Source: Hirschia baltica ATCC 49814 (lineage in GTDB: Bacteria; Pseudomonadota; Alphaproteobacteria; Caulobacterales; Hyphomonadaceae). Taken from it: a stretch of DNA of 64,000 nucleotides. Below, in pieces: positions 56,451-64,000 of the stretch. Location: NCBI RefSeq assembly GCF_000023785.1, contig NC_012982.1:186001-250000 (forward strand), in the 5' to 3' direction. A model generated the notes under the pieces. It was not told where the DNA came from. It did not search any database and saw only the letters and a program-made list of their open reading frames with translations. A program made the translations under genes and the position numbers. How positions within the stretch are numbered: the stretch's first letter is position 1; each line of letters starts with the position of its first letter.

Positions 56451-56541
56451 AAATTAGAGCAGCAAAGCCATAGTACAGACACTGTTTTGTCCATAAGCTA
56501 TGTGCACAATCTCAACAATACTGTGACACTTGAGGCAGACT

Positions 56542-57186
56542 TTGAACGCAATTACTCAAAACAAGATGCAATTATGGGAGCCAAGGCGGGTCACGACTCT
56601 GACTCAAGCGCGCTTTCGTTCTAGTCTTGTCGGGCTTTTGCGTATGTTGTTCATGGCTGGTATCGCAATTTCGGCGGGGTGGTTGATTGGCCCTGTGGTT
56701 GTGCATGCGTTTACGTCCGGAGCATCCATTCAAGAAAACTCTGTAAATGGTGTGACGATGCTAAACCCTCGCTTTTCCGGGCGAGATGAAAACGGGAATG
56801 CATTCACCTTGACAGCCGGAACAGCCCAGAGACGTATTGATGAATTGGATGTTGTGGATTTGCAGCAGCCAGTTCTTGAAGACGGACTTGGCGGCGTCGT
56901 TCGGGCACGAACAGGTGTCTATGACAAGGGTAAGGAAATGCTGACCCTGACGGATAACGTGCATTTTGTAGACGCCTCTGACTATGAGTTAACAACAGAC
57001 AGCGCTGTTGTGTTTATAAGTGAAAACCGAGTGGTGGGGTCTACTCCATTGCGGGGTGAAGGTCCCTTGGGGGAATTCCGAGCTGACAGCTATGAAGTTG
57101 TGGATGGCGGGAAACGCACTATCTTGATTGGGAATGTGTGGACTCAAATTGTAAGTGTTGACCCTGATGAAGAGGGCGACAATTGA
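56542..57186 (+). CDS. lptC: LPS export protein LptC
   Basis: This 214-residue bitopic protein has an N-terminal membrane anchor (about residues 36-56, LFMAGIAISAGWLIGPVVV) and an LptC beta-jellyroll (PRFSGRDENGNAFTLTAGTA, LTDNVHFVDASDYELTTD). It links the LptBFG transporter to LptA in the periplasm. GAGG at 56532-56535 favours TTG at 56542; ATG 56566 is an alternative. The gene precedes lptA and lptB. Confidence 0.85.
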   Translation: MNAITQNKMQLWEPRRVTTLTQARFRSSLVGLLRMLFMAGIAISAGWLIGPVVVHAFTSGASIQENSVNGVTMLNPRFSGRDENGNAFTLTAGTAQRRIDELDVVDLQQPVLEDGLGGVVRARTGVYDKGKEMLTLTDNVHFVDASDYELTTDSAVVFISENRVVGSTPLRGEGPLGEFRADSYEVVDGGKRTILIGNVWTQIVSVDPDEEGDN

Positions 57187-57233
57187 GATGTTAGACGATA
57201 TAGTAAAGTTGTGCAGTCATGAGGAAGTTGAAC

Positions 57234-57770
57234 ATGTTTAAATTCAAACAGGTAGCGCCTGTATTTGTTGCGATCATAACTATGCTCGTGCCGGCTGCGC
57301 ATGCTCAATTGGGTAATTCACGTGGACCAATTGAAATAACTGCCGATAGATTTGAGCTTGATGATGTAAAACATGAAGCGATTTACCAAGGTAATGTTGA
57401 TGTTATTCAGGGGCAATCGCGTATTCGTGCAAACAAAGTTGTTGTGAGCTATTGGAGCAAAGAAAGCCAGAAAGAGCGTGCTGCTGCGGCAACCGGATCT
57501 ATTGGTGCCTTGAAGGAAATAATTGCAACAGGTGAAGTATACTACATTACGCCTGTTGAAAAAGTAAAAGCTGAACGCGGCGTATATAATGCGGAAAAAG
57601 AGCGTATTACGCTGTCTGGCAACGTACTTGTGACCAATGCTGAAGGTGTCATTGCGGGGGCACATCTCGTGATTGATATTCCTAAAGGACGTTACAATAT
57701 GGATGGAGGCGGCCTTGGTGGTCGTGTGACATCTGTGTTTGAGAGTGTCGGTGAACCACCGATTCAATAA
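57234..57770 (+). CDS. lptA: LPS periplasmic transport protein LptA
   Basis: This 178-residue protein has a signal peptide (KQVAPVFVAIITMLVPAAHAQ) and the OstA-like beta-jellyroll fold (PIEITADRFELDDVKHEAIYQGNVDVIQGQSRI, GVYNAEKERITLSGNVLV). It forms the periplasmic bridge for LPS. GAGGAAG at 57221-57227, six bases before ATG 57234, selects this start over 57219. Confidence 0.93.
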   Translation: MFKFKQVAPVFVAIITMLVPAAHAQLGNSRGPIEITADRFELDDVKHEAIYQGNVDVIQGQSRIRANKVVVSYWSKESQKERAAAATGSIGALKEIIATGEVYYITPVEKVKAERGVYNAEKERITLSGNVLVTNAEGVIAGAHLVIDIPKGRYNMDGGGLGGRVTSVFESVGEPPIQ

Positions 57771-57778
57771 ATTAATCA

Positions 57779-57800
57779 TGTCTACGAAGATTTGTAGACA
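57779..57800 (+). other. Hairpin between lptA and lptB
   Basis: TGTCTAC (57779-57785) pairs perfectly with GTAGACA (57794-57800). There is no T-run, so it is not a terminator; it could stabilise or process the intergenic RNA. Confidence 0.4.
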
Positions 57801-57834
57801 AGTTCTAACCTGATTTTAATGGTGTTGAGTTCTA

Positions 57835-58605
57835 ATGACCGAACAGACGATTATTCAATCGAGTACTGAAGGGGAAGAAGGCAAGGGTGGCCTTCAAGCA
57901 TTAAACATCGCGAAGTCCTTTAAAGGGCGGAGCGTGGTTAAAGATGTTTCTCTTTCTCTTCAGCGCGGTGAAATAGTTGGTCTGTTAGGGCCGAACGGGG
58001 CGGGTAAAACCACCTGTTTCTATATGATAATGGGACTCATCGCTGTGGATAACGGACGTGTGGAAATTGATGGAGAGGATGTGACAGCGTTGCCGATGTA
58101 CCAACGTGCACGCCTTGGCGTCGGTTACCTTCCTCAGGAAAATTCGATTTTCCGAGGCATGACTGTTGAACAAAACATCATGAGTGTTGCTGAACTCACA
58201 GAAAAATCCAAAGAGAAACGCCATGAATTAGTGGCGTCTTTGATGGATGAATTGAATGTGGCTCATCTTAGAGACCAAAGTGCGAATTCTCTTTCCGGTG
58301 GTGAACGCCGCCGTGTTGAGATTGCGCGTGCACTTGCTTCCCGGCCAAGTTTTATTTTGCTGGACGAACCCTTCGCCGGGATCGACCCATTAGCAGTATC
58401 TGATATTTCGGATTTGGTTCGATATTTGAAGCAACGCGGTTTAGGCGTGCTGATTACGGATCACCAAGTTCGTGAAATGCTGGATATTGTTGATCGCGCC
58501 TCCATTATTTATGAAGGTGAAGTGCTCTTTGAAGGTCAACCAGAAGAAATTCTGGCGAACAAAGATGTGCGTCGGGTCTATCTTGGGGACCGGTTCGCGG
58601 CCTAG
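57835..58605 (+). CDS. lptB: LPS export ABC ATPase LptB
   Basis: This 256-residue ATPase drives LPS extraction. Walker A is GPNGAGKTT, signature LSGGERRRVEIARALA, Walker B FILLDEPFAGIDP, switch H in ITDHQVREML. An extra N-terminal tail of about 22 residues precedes the standard fold. It is 10 bases upstream of rpoN and probably cotranscribed. Confidence 0.96.
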   Translation: MTEQTIIQSSTEGEEGKGGLQALNIAKSFKGRSVVKDVSLSLQRGEIVGLLGPNGAGKTTCFYMIMGLIAVDNGRVEIDGEDVTALPMYQRARLGVGYLPQENSIFRGMTVEQNIMSVAELTEKSKEKRHELVASLMDELNVAHLRDQSANSLSGGERRRVEIARALASRPSFILLDEPFAGIDPLAVSDISDLVRYLKQRGLGVLITDHQVREMLDIVDRASIIYEGEVLFEGQPEEILANKDVRRVYLGDRFAA

Positions 58606-58615
58606 GGGGGCGCGT

Positions 58616-60118
58616 ATGGCTATTTCTCAACGTTTACAAATGCGTCAGGGCCAATCACTGGTCATGACACCACAATTGCAGCAAGCTATTAAATTGCTGC
58701 AATTATCCAATATCGAACTCGCCGAATATGTCGAAGCCGAGATCGAAAAAAATCCTCTGATTCAAAAAGGGGATGGATCTGAAGATAATTCTCCTAAAAC
58801 AGAAGCTGTTGAGAGCAATTCTGCAACTGAGCTAGATCTTGGTGCAGGTGAAGCACAAAATAATCTTGATGCACCCCGCGAAGACGCGTTTGAAGCAGAT
58901 TCCCCGTCTGAACAAGTTCAACCTGACGGCGCGAGTGGTCCATCTGCATCTGTCGACTGGTCCGGTACTGGTAAAGGTGGAAGCAGTTCTGGCGGCGGTG
59001 ATGATTATGATTTTGAGAGCAATCTTTGTGAAGAAGTCACACTGCGTTCGCATTTAGAAGATCAATTGAAAATGTCTGGTCTTCAAGGCGTAGATCAATT
59101 CGTTGCACAACGATTAATCGATGAACTCGATGAAGTTGGGTATATGCGGACAGAGCCTGCAGAAATTGCGGAAACGCTTGGAACAGACATAGCGCATATT
59201 GAGCGGGTTCTTGGTGTTTGTCAGGGGTTTGAGCCAACAGGTGTTTTTGCGAAAAGCTTAGAAGATTGTTTGGCTATTCAGCTTAAAGAGAAAAACCGAT
59301 TTGATCCGGCCATGGCGGCTATGCTGGATAATTTGCAAATGATTGCCAAGGGAAACCTCAAAGGTTTGGCTGAAATTTGCGGCGTAGATCGTGAAGACCT
59401 TTCGGATATGCTAACTGAATTGCGGGATTTATCGCCGCGTCCGGCGGCTGGTTATGCGGGAGATGCAGCGCCAACAGTGGTGCCAGATGTGTTTGTGCGT
59501 GAGATGAGCAATGGAATGTTTGCCGTTGAATTAAACTCTGACACTTTGCCGAAAGTGCTTCTGGATCGCACTTATTATGCTGAAGTGAATAATGTCACGC
59601 GAACTGAAGATGAAAAAGAATTCGTGTCTGAATGTCATGCAAATGCAAACTGGTTGATTAAAAGTTTGGATCAACGTGCTCGCACTATTTTGAAAGTGTC
59701 TCAGGAAATTATTCGTCAGCAAGACGGATTTTTTGTTCGCGGTGTTCAGGCGTTGAGACCTTTAAACCTTAAAGCAGTTGCAGATGCTGTTGATATGCAT
59801 GAATCAACGATTTCGCGTGTGACTTCTAATAAATTCATGTCGACGCCGCGCGGTGTTTTTGAGTTGAAATATTTCTTCTCAGCCTCAATTCCAGCGATCC
59901 GCGGCGGTGAAGCGCATTCAGCAGAAGCTGTCCGATATCGGATTAAAGCGATGATTGATGATGAAGCTTCAGACGCTGTATTGTCAGATGATCAGATTGT
60001 GGAACGTCTTCGTGCCCACGGAATCGACATTGCAAGACGAACAGTTGCTAAATATCGGGAATCTTTGCGAATTCCCTCATCAGTTGAGCGCAGAAGGATC
60101 TTGGCCCGCTCGGCATAA
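58616..60118 (+). CDS. rpoN: RNA polymerase sigma-54 factor
   Basis: This 500-residue sigma factor has the Q-rich activator-interaction region (LQMRQGQSLVMTPQLQQAIKLLQLSNIEL), an acidic linker, the core-binding region and the RpoN box ARRTVAKYRESLRIPSS near the C-terminus. The start ATG 58616 has AGGGGGG upstream; the longer open frame from 58472 lies in lptB. It directs nitrogen and flagellar-type promoters in relatives. Confidence 0.97.
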   Translation: MAISQRLQMRQGQSLVMTPQLQQAIKLLQLSNIELAEYVEAEIEKNPLIQKGDGSEDNSPKTEAVESNSATELDLGAGEAQNNLDAPREDAFEADSPSEQVQPDGASGPSASVDWSGTGKGGSSSGGGDDYDFESNLCEEVTLRSHLEDQLKMSGLQGVDQFVAQRLIDELDEVGYMRTEPAEIAETLGTDIAHIERVLGVCQGFEPTGVFAKSLEDCLAIQLKEKNRFDPAMAAMLDNLQMIAKGNLKGLAEICGVDREDLSDMLTELRDLSPRPAAGYAGDAAPTVVPDVFVREMSNGMFAVELNSDTLPKVLLDRTYYAEVNNVTRTEDEKEFVSECHANANWLIKSLDQRARTILKVSQEIIRQQDGFFVRGVQALRPLNLKAVADAVDMHESTISRVTSNKFMSTPRGVFELKYFFSASIPAIRGGEAHSAEAVRYRIKAMIDDEASDAVLSDDQIVERLRAHGIDIARRTVAKYRESLRIPSSVERRRILARSA

Positions 60119-60204
60119 TGTGCTTCACTATACGAACTGAGACGGGTCTGGCCGTCTTCACCGTAGATTTGTCGCGGTGCATGATGGCTTTCAGCCTCAG
60201 GGGC

Positions 60205-60233
60205 GTCTGACGTATCTCGTCAGACTTGTTTTT
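60205..60233 (+). terminator. Hairpin and T-run between rpoN and hpf
   Basis: GTCTGACG (60205-60212) pairs perfectly with CGTCAGAC (60218-60225), followed by TTGTTTTT. It is a good Rho-independent terminator placed inside the rpoN-hpf-ptsN block, 87 bases after the rpoN stop. Confidence 0.82.
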
Positions 60234-60253
60234 CGTATAATTGGAGACCCCAC

Positions 60254-60829
60254 ATGCAAATTGAAATCGCTGGAAAACAAATCAAACTTGGTGATGCACT
60301 TAAAGAGCACATCACTGCAGGTCTTGAAGGAAGCGTATCAAAGTATTTCGACCGTGCAGGAGAAGCATCTGTTTTTGTTTCAAAGCCTGGACGTCCGTTT
60401 GAAGTCGATTGCTCGGTGCACTTACCCTCCGGTGTTACATTGCAGGCACATGGCGAAGGTGCAGATGCGCATATTGCCTTTGAAGCCGCTCTAGAAAAAA
60501 TTGAAAAACGCGTACGCCGATATCATAGGCGTCTCAAAGATCATCACAAAAATAACAAGGATACACTGCCTGTTGAGGCCGTGATGGAGCGCGTTATTGC
60601 GTCCAGTGATGATGAAGAAGACGACATGGCGTCGCTTGGAACAGCACCAGCAATCATTGCTGAGACTGATACAAAATTAAAAACAATGACTGTTTCTATG
60701 GCAGTGATGCAGCTGGAATTGACTGATTCTCCAGCGATTATGTTCAGAAATGCGTCTCATGGCGCATTGAATATGGTGTTCCGCCGGACTGATGGGAATG
60801 TGGGGTGGGTTGATCCGGGTGTCGCTTAG
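60254..60829 (+). CDS. hpf: Ribosome hibernation promoting factor, long form
   Basis: This 191-residue protein has an N-terminal S30AE domain (about residues 1-100; GVTLQAHGEGADAHIAFEAALEKIEKRVRRYHRRLKDH) and a C-terminal dimerisation domain (about 130-187; KTMTVSMAVMQLELTDSPAIMFRNASHGALNMVFRRTDGNVG), i.e. the long form that makes 100S ribosomes. GGAG eight bases upstream sets the start. It lies downstream of a terminator-like hairpin. Confidence 0.95.
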   Translation: MQIEIAGKQIKLGDALKEHITAGLEGSVSKYFDRAGEASVFVSKPGRPFEVDCSVHLPSGVTLQAHGEGADAHIAFEAALEKIEKRVRRYHRRLKDHHKNNKDTLPVEAVMERVIASSDDEEDDMASLGTAPAIIAETDTKLKTMTVSMAVMQLELTDSPAIMFRNASHGALNMVFRRTDGNVGWVDPGVA

Positions 60830-60889
60830 CGATATCTGCTATCCGATCGGCTAAGTATTTCCGAAAGTAATGGACGAGAATATTATTGA

Positions 60890-61363
60890 ATGACTGACGT
60901 TCTGGATTTGCTTCATCCCGAAACTATTGCACCACGTGCAAAATGGGGAAGTCGAAAACTCGTTATTTCTGAATTGGCAGAAATCATTGCAAAAGAAACA
61001 GGTCTCGATGGAAATGAGATCTTTTCCGCTGTGATGGAAAGAGAACGTCTTGGGTCTACTGGTGTGGGCGAGGGGGTGGCTATCCCTCACGCCCGCATTG
61101 CCGGTTTGAAAAAGCCAATTGGTGCTTTTGCGCGGCTTGTAGAGGGAGTCGATTTTGAAGCGATTGATGAACGAGATTGTGATCTTGTATTCTTATTGCT
61201 TGCCCCCAAAGAAGCTGGTGTTGAACACTTAAGGGCATTGGCTAAAGTATCGCGTATTATGCGTCAGGAAAAACTGCGAGAAGGTCTTCGTAAAGCCCTT
61301 TCCGTGGATGCTGTGTTGGCTGTGTTTACGACCTCTTCCAAATCTGAAATTCCAGTTGCTTAG
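60890..61363 (+). CDS. ptsN: PTS IIA-like nitrogen regulatory protein
   Basis: This 157-residue EIIA-Ntr carries the phospho-histidine H67 in GVAIPHARIAGL and the family block RERLGSTGVGEG. It takes phosphate from HPr/NPr and signals nitrogen or potassium status. The hpf-ptsN order next to rpoN is usual in proteobacteria. With the ptsM/ptsH pair at 14.5-15.2 kb it forms a complete regulatory PTS apart from EI. Confidence 0.95.
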   Translation: MTDVLDLLHPETIAPRAKWGSRKLVISELAEIIAKETGLDGNEIFSAVMERERLGSTGVGEGVAIPHARIAGLKKPIGAFARLVEGVDFEAIDERDCDLVFLLLAPKEAGVEHLRALAKVSRIMRQEKLREGLRKALSVDAVLAVFTTSSKSEIPVA

Positions 61364-61502
61364 TTTCCCTTGCGCGGGGAATTTAGCAATAATCCGAAAT
61401 ATCGCCTTCATACTGTTGGTATAGTGTATTGGGTATTGGTAAAACTTACGAGCGTGTTCTAGTTTATATAGATCTCGGCAATCGACCCGTGGGAGCAGGC
61501 TG

Positions 61503-62288
61503 ATGAATGAAGAATTTATTCGAGCGGAAATTGAGTCTGCAGATAAAGCGCTAAATGAAGCGTTTATTCGTCGCTTGCGGGCCATTAGCGCGCTGAAAGA
61601 GGCTAAAAGGGTCGATGATACTGAAATATCGGCTGATCTGGCGGCTGATGCTGCGCTCGTGCGCCGCCTCATTGAAGAAGCTCCTGATGACGTGTCCATT
61701 GATGCTGTTGCGCGGTTCTGTCGTGCCTTTATCGGTGAATGTGTGGTGTATCAGGGTGTGAAAGCCGTGCGGTATGCGGGAGGGGACGCAACACGGCTTG
61801 TTGCAGCTGCACGTGGTTTCTTTGGATATGCCGCAAACCTGACTAGCGCTGTTGATCCCAGAGAAGCTCTAGAAGCTGTTGCTGAAGAAACAGGTGTGGT
61901 CGCGTGTCTACCGTGGCCTGAGCTTGCTGGCGGCGGTCAATGGTGGCCCATGATGAATGAAAGCCGCTTCTCAGGGTTAAAGATATTATCAGGTTGGCCA
62001 AACCTGCCAGGTGAAAATGCACAACCTTTAGAAACCGCAATTGTGGCGCGCAAAGAATTGTCACCCTCTGGTGCTGACGATATGTATGCAATTGCACATG
62101 ATGATATTCATGATGCGCATCGTATCTTGAGAAATCTCGATATGCCGGGAGAAGTTGTTGCCCGCGTGCGGTCTTTGGCGCTTATTAAATTATCCGGATA
62201 TATCACAGAGGACGATTCTCGACTTGCTGAAGCACGCCAAGCTGGGTTAGACGGACTACAGATAATAGGCGTGTTACCACGTCCTTGA
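61503..62288 (+). CDS. Chorismate mutase family protein
   Basis: This 261-residue protein begins with a chorismate mutase type II helix (IRAEIESADKALNEAFIRRLRAISALKEAKR, about residues 5-36), which should convert chorismate to prephenate. The C-terminal two thirds (EETGVVACLPWPELAGGGQWWPMMN, VRSLALIKLSGYITEDDSRL) has no clear resemblance to a prephenate dehydratase. GGAG precedes the ATG by eight bases. It is upstream of hisC and the TyrA-like gene, a typical aromatic/histidine cluster. Confidence 0.8.
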   Translation: MNEEFIRAEIESADKALNEAFIRRLRAISALKEAKRVDDTEISADLAADAALVRRLIEEAPDDVSIDAVARFCRAFIGECVVYQGVKAVRYAGGDATRLVAAARGFFGYAANLTSAVDPREALEAVAEETGVVACLPWPELAGGGQWWPMMNESRFSGLKILSGWPNLPGENAQPLETAIVARKELSPSGADDMYAIAHDDIHDAHRILRNLDMPGEVVARVRSLALIKLSGYITEDDSRLAEARQAGLDGLQIIGVLPRP

Positions 62289-62309
62289 GGCTTAAAGCCT
62301 TAAACCCTG

Positions 62310-63476
62310 ATGAAGTCCGATGAGATTTTCAATTCACAAGATGTGAAAATCCCAATTGTGAAAGCAAGAATGATGACGAAGAAGCAGCGCCCAGAGCCAT
62401 TGCCGCAAATCTTGGACATATCGCCATATGTGCCGGGTCATGCGCCTTCTCCAAGCACTGGACGTGTATTTAAGCTTGCTTCTAATGAAAACCCATTAGG
62501 TGCGTCGCCTGCTGCTAGACGTGCGGTGGAAGAAGCGACATCGCATCTTGAAGTTTACCCTGATGGTAATGCGACACGGCTTCGCGAAGCGATAGCGGAG
62601 CGCTATGGGCTTGATGCAAATAGAATTATTTGCGGTGCAGGATCAGATGAAATTTTTCAGATGCTGGGTAAAGCTTATCTGGAAAAAGGTGATGAGATTA
62701 TACAGTCAACGCACGGCTTTCTTGTGTATGAACTTGTGGCTCAACAAGCTGGGGCGATTACGAAAAGTGCACCAGAAAAACAATTACACACGGATGTTGA
62801 TGCGATTTTGGATTGCGTCACTGAGAAAACAAAAATCGTTTTTATCGCAAACCCGAATAATCCAACAGGGACATATATCTCCTTTGAAGAAGTGCGCAGA
62901 TTACATGCGGGGCTACCTAGCCATGTCATTTTAGTGCTTGATGGTGCGTATGCAGAATATGTGCGGGCGAATGATTATGCGGCTGGGATAGAACTTGTCT
63001 CAGAGTTTGAAAATGTTGTGATGACTCGTACATTTTCAAAGATATATGGCTTGGCTGCGCTGCGGCTTGGTTGGGCGTATGCACCAGCGCACATTATCGA
63101 TGCGCTGCACCGTGTGCGCGGGCCTTTTAATGTTTCAGAGACGGCGCAGCTAGCTGGAATTGCGGCGATTCAGGATCAAGCATTTTTAGAGACATCTTTG
63201 GCTCACAATAATGAACAACGTGAACGTTTATTTGCGGGGCTTGAGAAACTTGGGCTTGATCCAGTGCCTAGTGTTGCTAATTTTATTCTAGCAAAATTCC
63301 CTGAAAAATTAGGGCAGTCCGCCGTTGAAGCTGCGAAATTCTTGGATACTAAAGGCGTGTCTGTGCGTGCGATGGTAAGCTATAAACTTCCCCATTGCTT
63401 GCGTATTTCTGTTGGCAGCGCCGACAGTGTGGATGCTGTGCTTTCGGGCCTAGAAGAATTTCTGGCGGCATCATGA
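62310..63476 (+). CDS. hisC: Histidinol-phosphate/aromatic aminotransferase
   Basis: This 388-residue PLP enzyme has the aminotransferase I blocks LASNENPLGASPAARRAV, AGSDEIFQMLGKAYLEKGDEII, NPNNPTGTYIS, LDGAYAEYVRANDYAAG and the PLP lysine K244 in TRTFSKIYGLAALRLGWAYA. It converts imidazole acetol phosphate and/or prephenate to the amino acid. The start at 62310 has no clear ribosome site; ATG 62370 is possible. It overlaps the TyrA-like gene by four bases (ATGA). Confidence 0.92.
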   Translation: MKSDEIFNSQDVKIPIVKARMMTKKQRPEPLPQILDISPYVPGHAPSPSTGRVFKLASNENPLGASPAARRAVEEATSHLEVYPDGNATRLREAIAERYGLDANRIICGAGSDEIFQMLGKAYLEKGDEIIQSTHGFLVYELVAQQAGAITKSAPEKQLHTDVDAILDCVTEKTKIVFIANPNNPTGTYISFEEVRRLHAGLPSHVILVLDGAYAEYVRANDYAAGIELVSEFENVVMTRTFSKIYGLAALRLGWAYAPAHIIDALHRVRGPFNVSETAQLAGIAAIQDQAFLETSLAHNNEQRERLFAGLEKLGLDPVPSVANFILAKFPEKLGQSAVEAAKFLDTKGVSVRAMVSYKLPHCLRISVGSADSVDAVLSGLEEFLAAS

Positions 63477-64000
63477 TTACAAAAATATCAAATCCAATAT
63501 TTGACACCATCACAATAATTGGGGCTGGCCTTATAGGCTCGTCTATAGCCCGCGCGAGTGAAGCAAGCGGCGTGGCTAAAACTATCCGCATTTATGATAC
63601 GAATGAAGCTGTTCGCGCCTGTGCTGCGCAAATTGGGTTGGGCGACGTGTCTGATACAATTGAAGCAGCTTGTACGGGAGCTGATCTTGTTGTTCTGTGT
63701 ACGCCGGTTGGTGTTTTGGGAGCCGCCGCGCAAGCAGCTGCGCCTTTCTTGAAAGAAGGGGCTATTTTAACAGATGTAGGCTCTGTGAAGGAAAGTGCAC
63801 TCAATGACATGGTCGCTGTGAGTCCGGCGCATGTGCATGTGATTGCGGGGCATCCGATTGCTGGAACGGAGCATTCAGGGCCCGATGCTGGGTTTGCAAA
63901 ATTGTTTTCAGGGCGTTGGTGTATCCTCACACCTTTGGAGGATCAGAGCGATTCCTACCAAGTTTCTGTGCAAAAACTGTCGCGTTTCTGGGAAGCTTTT
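63473..64000 (+). CDS. tyrC: Prephenate/arogenate dehydrogenase (3' end outside)
   Basis: The first 176 residues are present and run open to the window end. The Rossmann motif IIGAGLIGSSIARA and the conserved catalytic region AGHPIAGTEHSGPDAG (His-Pro-Ile) are the family marks of TyrA/TyrC cyclohexadienyl dehydrogenases. It begins by ATGA overlap with hisC, so the two are translationally coupled. The gene symbol is provisional. Confidence 0.9.
   Translation, partial: MITKISNPIFDTITIIGAGLIGSSIARASEASGVAKTIRIYDTNEAVRACAAQIGLGDVSDTIEAACTGADLVVLCTPVGVLGAAAQAAAPFLKEGAILTDVGSVKESALNDMVAVSPAHVHVIAGHPIAGTEHSGPDAGFAKLFSGRWCILTPLEDQSDSYQVSVQKLSRFWEAF

Overview
The window is a stretch of an alphaproteobacterial chromosome of moderate GC (roughly 47-49 percent by eye). 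It carries a DivL-type pseudokinase with tyrosine in place of the phospho-histidine, a FlaEY-like flagellar protein, CtrA-type TTAA-N7-TTAA sites, the ChvG/ChvI two-component pair beside PTS-Ntr-like proteins, an OpgGHC glucan operon and the lptC-lptA-lptB-rpoN-hpf-ptsN block. Together these point to the Caulobacterales/Maricaulales side of the class, probably a marine, prosthecate Hyphomonadaceae-like organism. The assignment is inferred from gene content, not from a marker tree. No rRNA, tRNA, insertion sequence, phage or CRISPR array was seen.

Layout. 1-4.2 kb: a partial DUF2891 lipoprotein and DNA polymerase I. 4.2-10.6 kb: minus-strand accessory metabolism (SDR, succinate-semialdehyde-type dehydrogenase, a TetR-SRPBCC-VOC operon with a truncated VOC gene, arsC-acr3), bracketed by two copies of a structured intergenic repeat. 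10.6-11.9 kb: a compact two-gene cassette of unknown function with AT-richer, AGA-containing codons, the best candidate here for an uncharacterised module. 12.0-20.7 kb: chvI-chvG, mannose-type EIIA, HPr, an EF-hand protein, ahcY and divL. hprK and rapZ, usual in this cluster, are absent, and the HPr regulatory serine position is alanine. 20.7-29.5 kb: FlaEY-like protein, a membrane protein and a nonulosonic-acid-like sugar cluster (GNAT, NeuB family, RmlD-like SDR, SpsF-like cytidylyltransferase, PseB), probably for flagellin glycosylation. 29.5-31.3 kb: DUF2218, a His-rich NfeR/YqjI-like PadR regulator and a MarC protein. 31.4-39.8 kb: gltB-gltD, uppP and an NDUFA9-like SDR.

40-55.7 kb: a GH3 lipoprotein glucosidase, a single-domain receiver, a REC-EAL phosphodiesterase, a TadG-like protein, a hybrid kinase with HPt, the opgG-opgH-opgC operon (opgH appears split, its N-terminal segment being a separate short ORF) and a LacI-family regulator. 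55.8-64 kb: RNase D, the lpt genes for LPS transport, sigma-54, hibernation factor, EIIA-Ntr, chorismate mutase, HisC and the start of a prephenate/arogenate dehydrogenase gene, i.e. a block for envelope, nitrogen-PTS and aromatic amino acid functions.

Themes. Envelope and osmotic homeostasis (ChvGI, OpgGHC, Lpt, UppP), cell-cycle/polarity/flagellum (DivL, FlaEY, glycosylation genes, CtrA sites) and PTS-type nitrogen/carbon signalling (EIIA-Man type, HPr, PtsN, RpoN) recur across the window.
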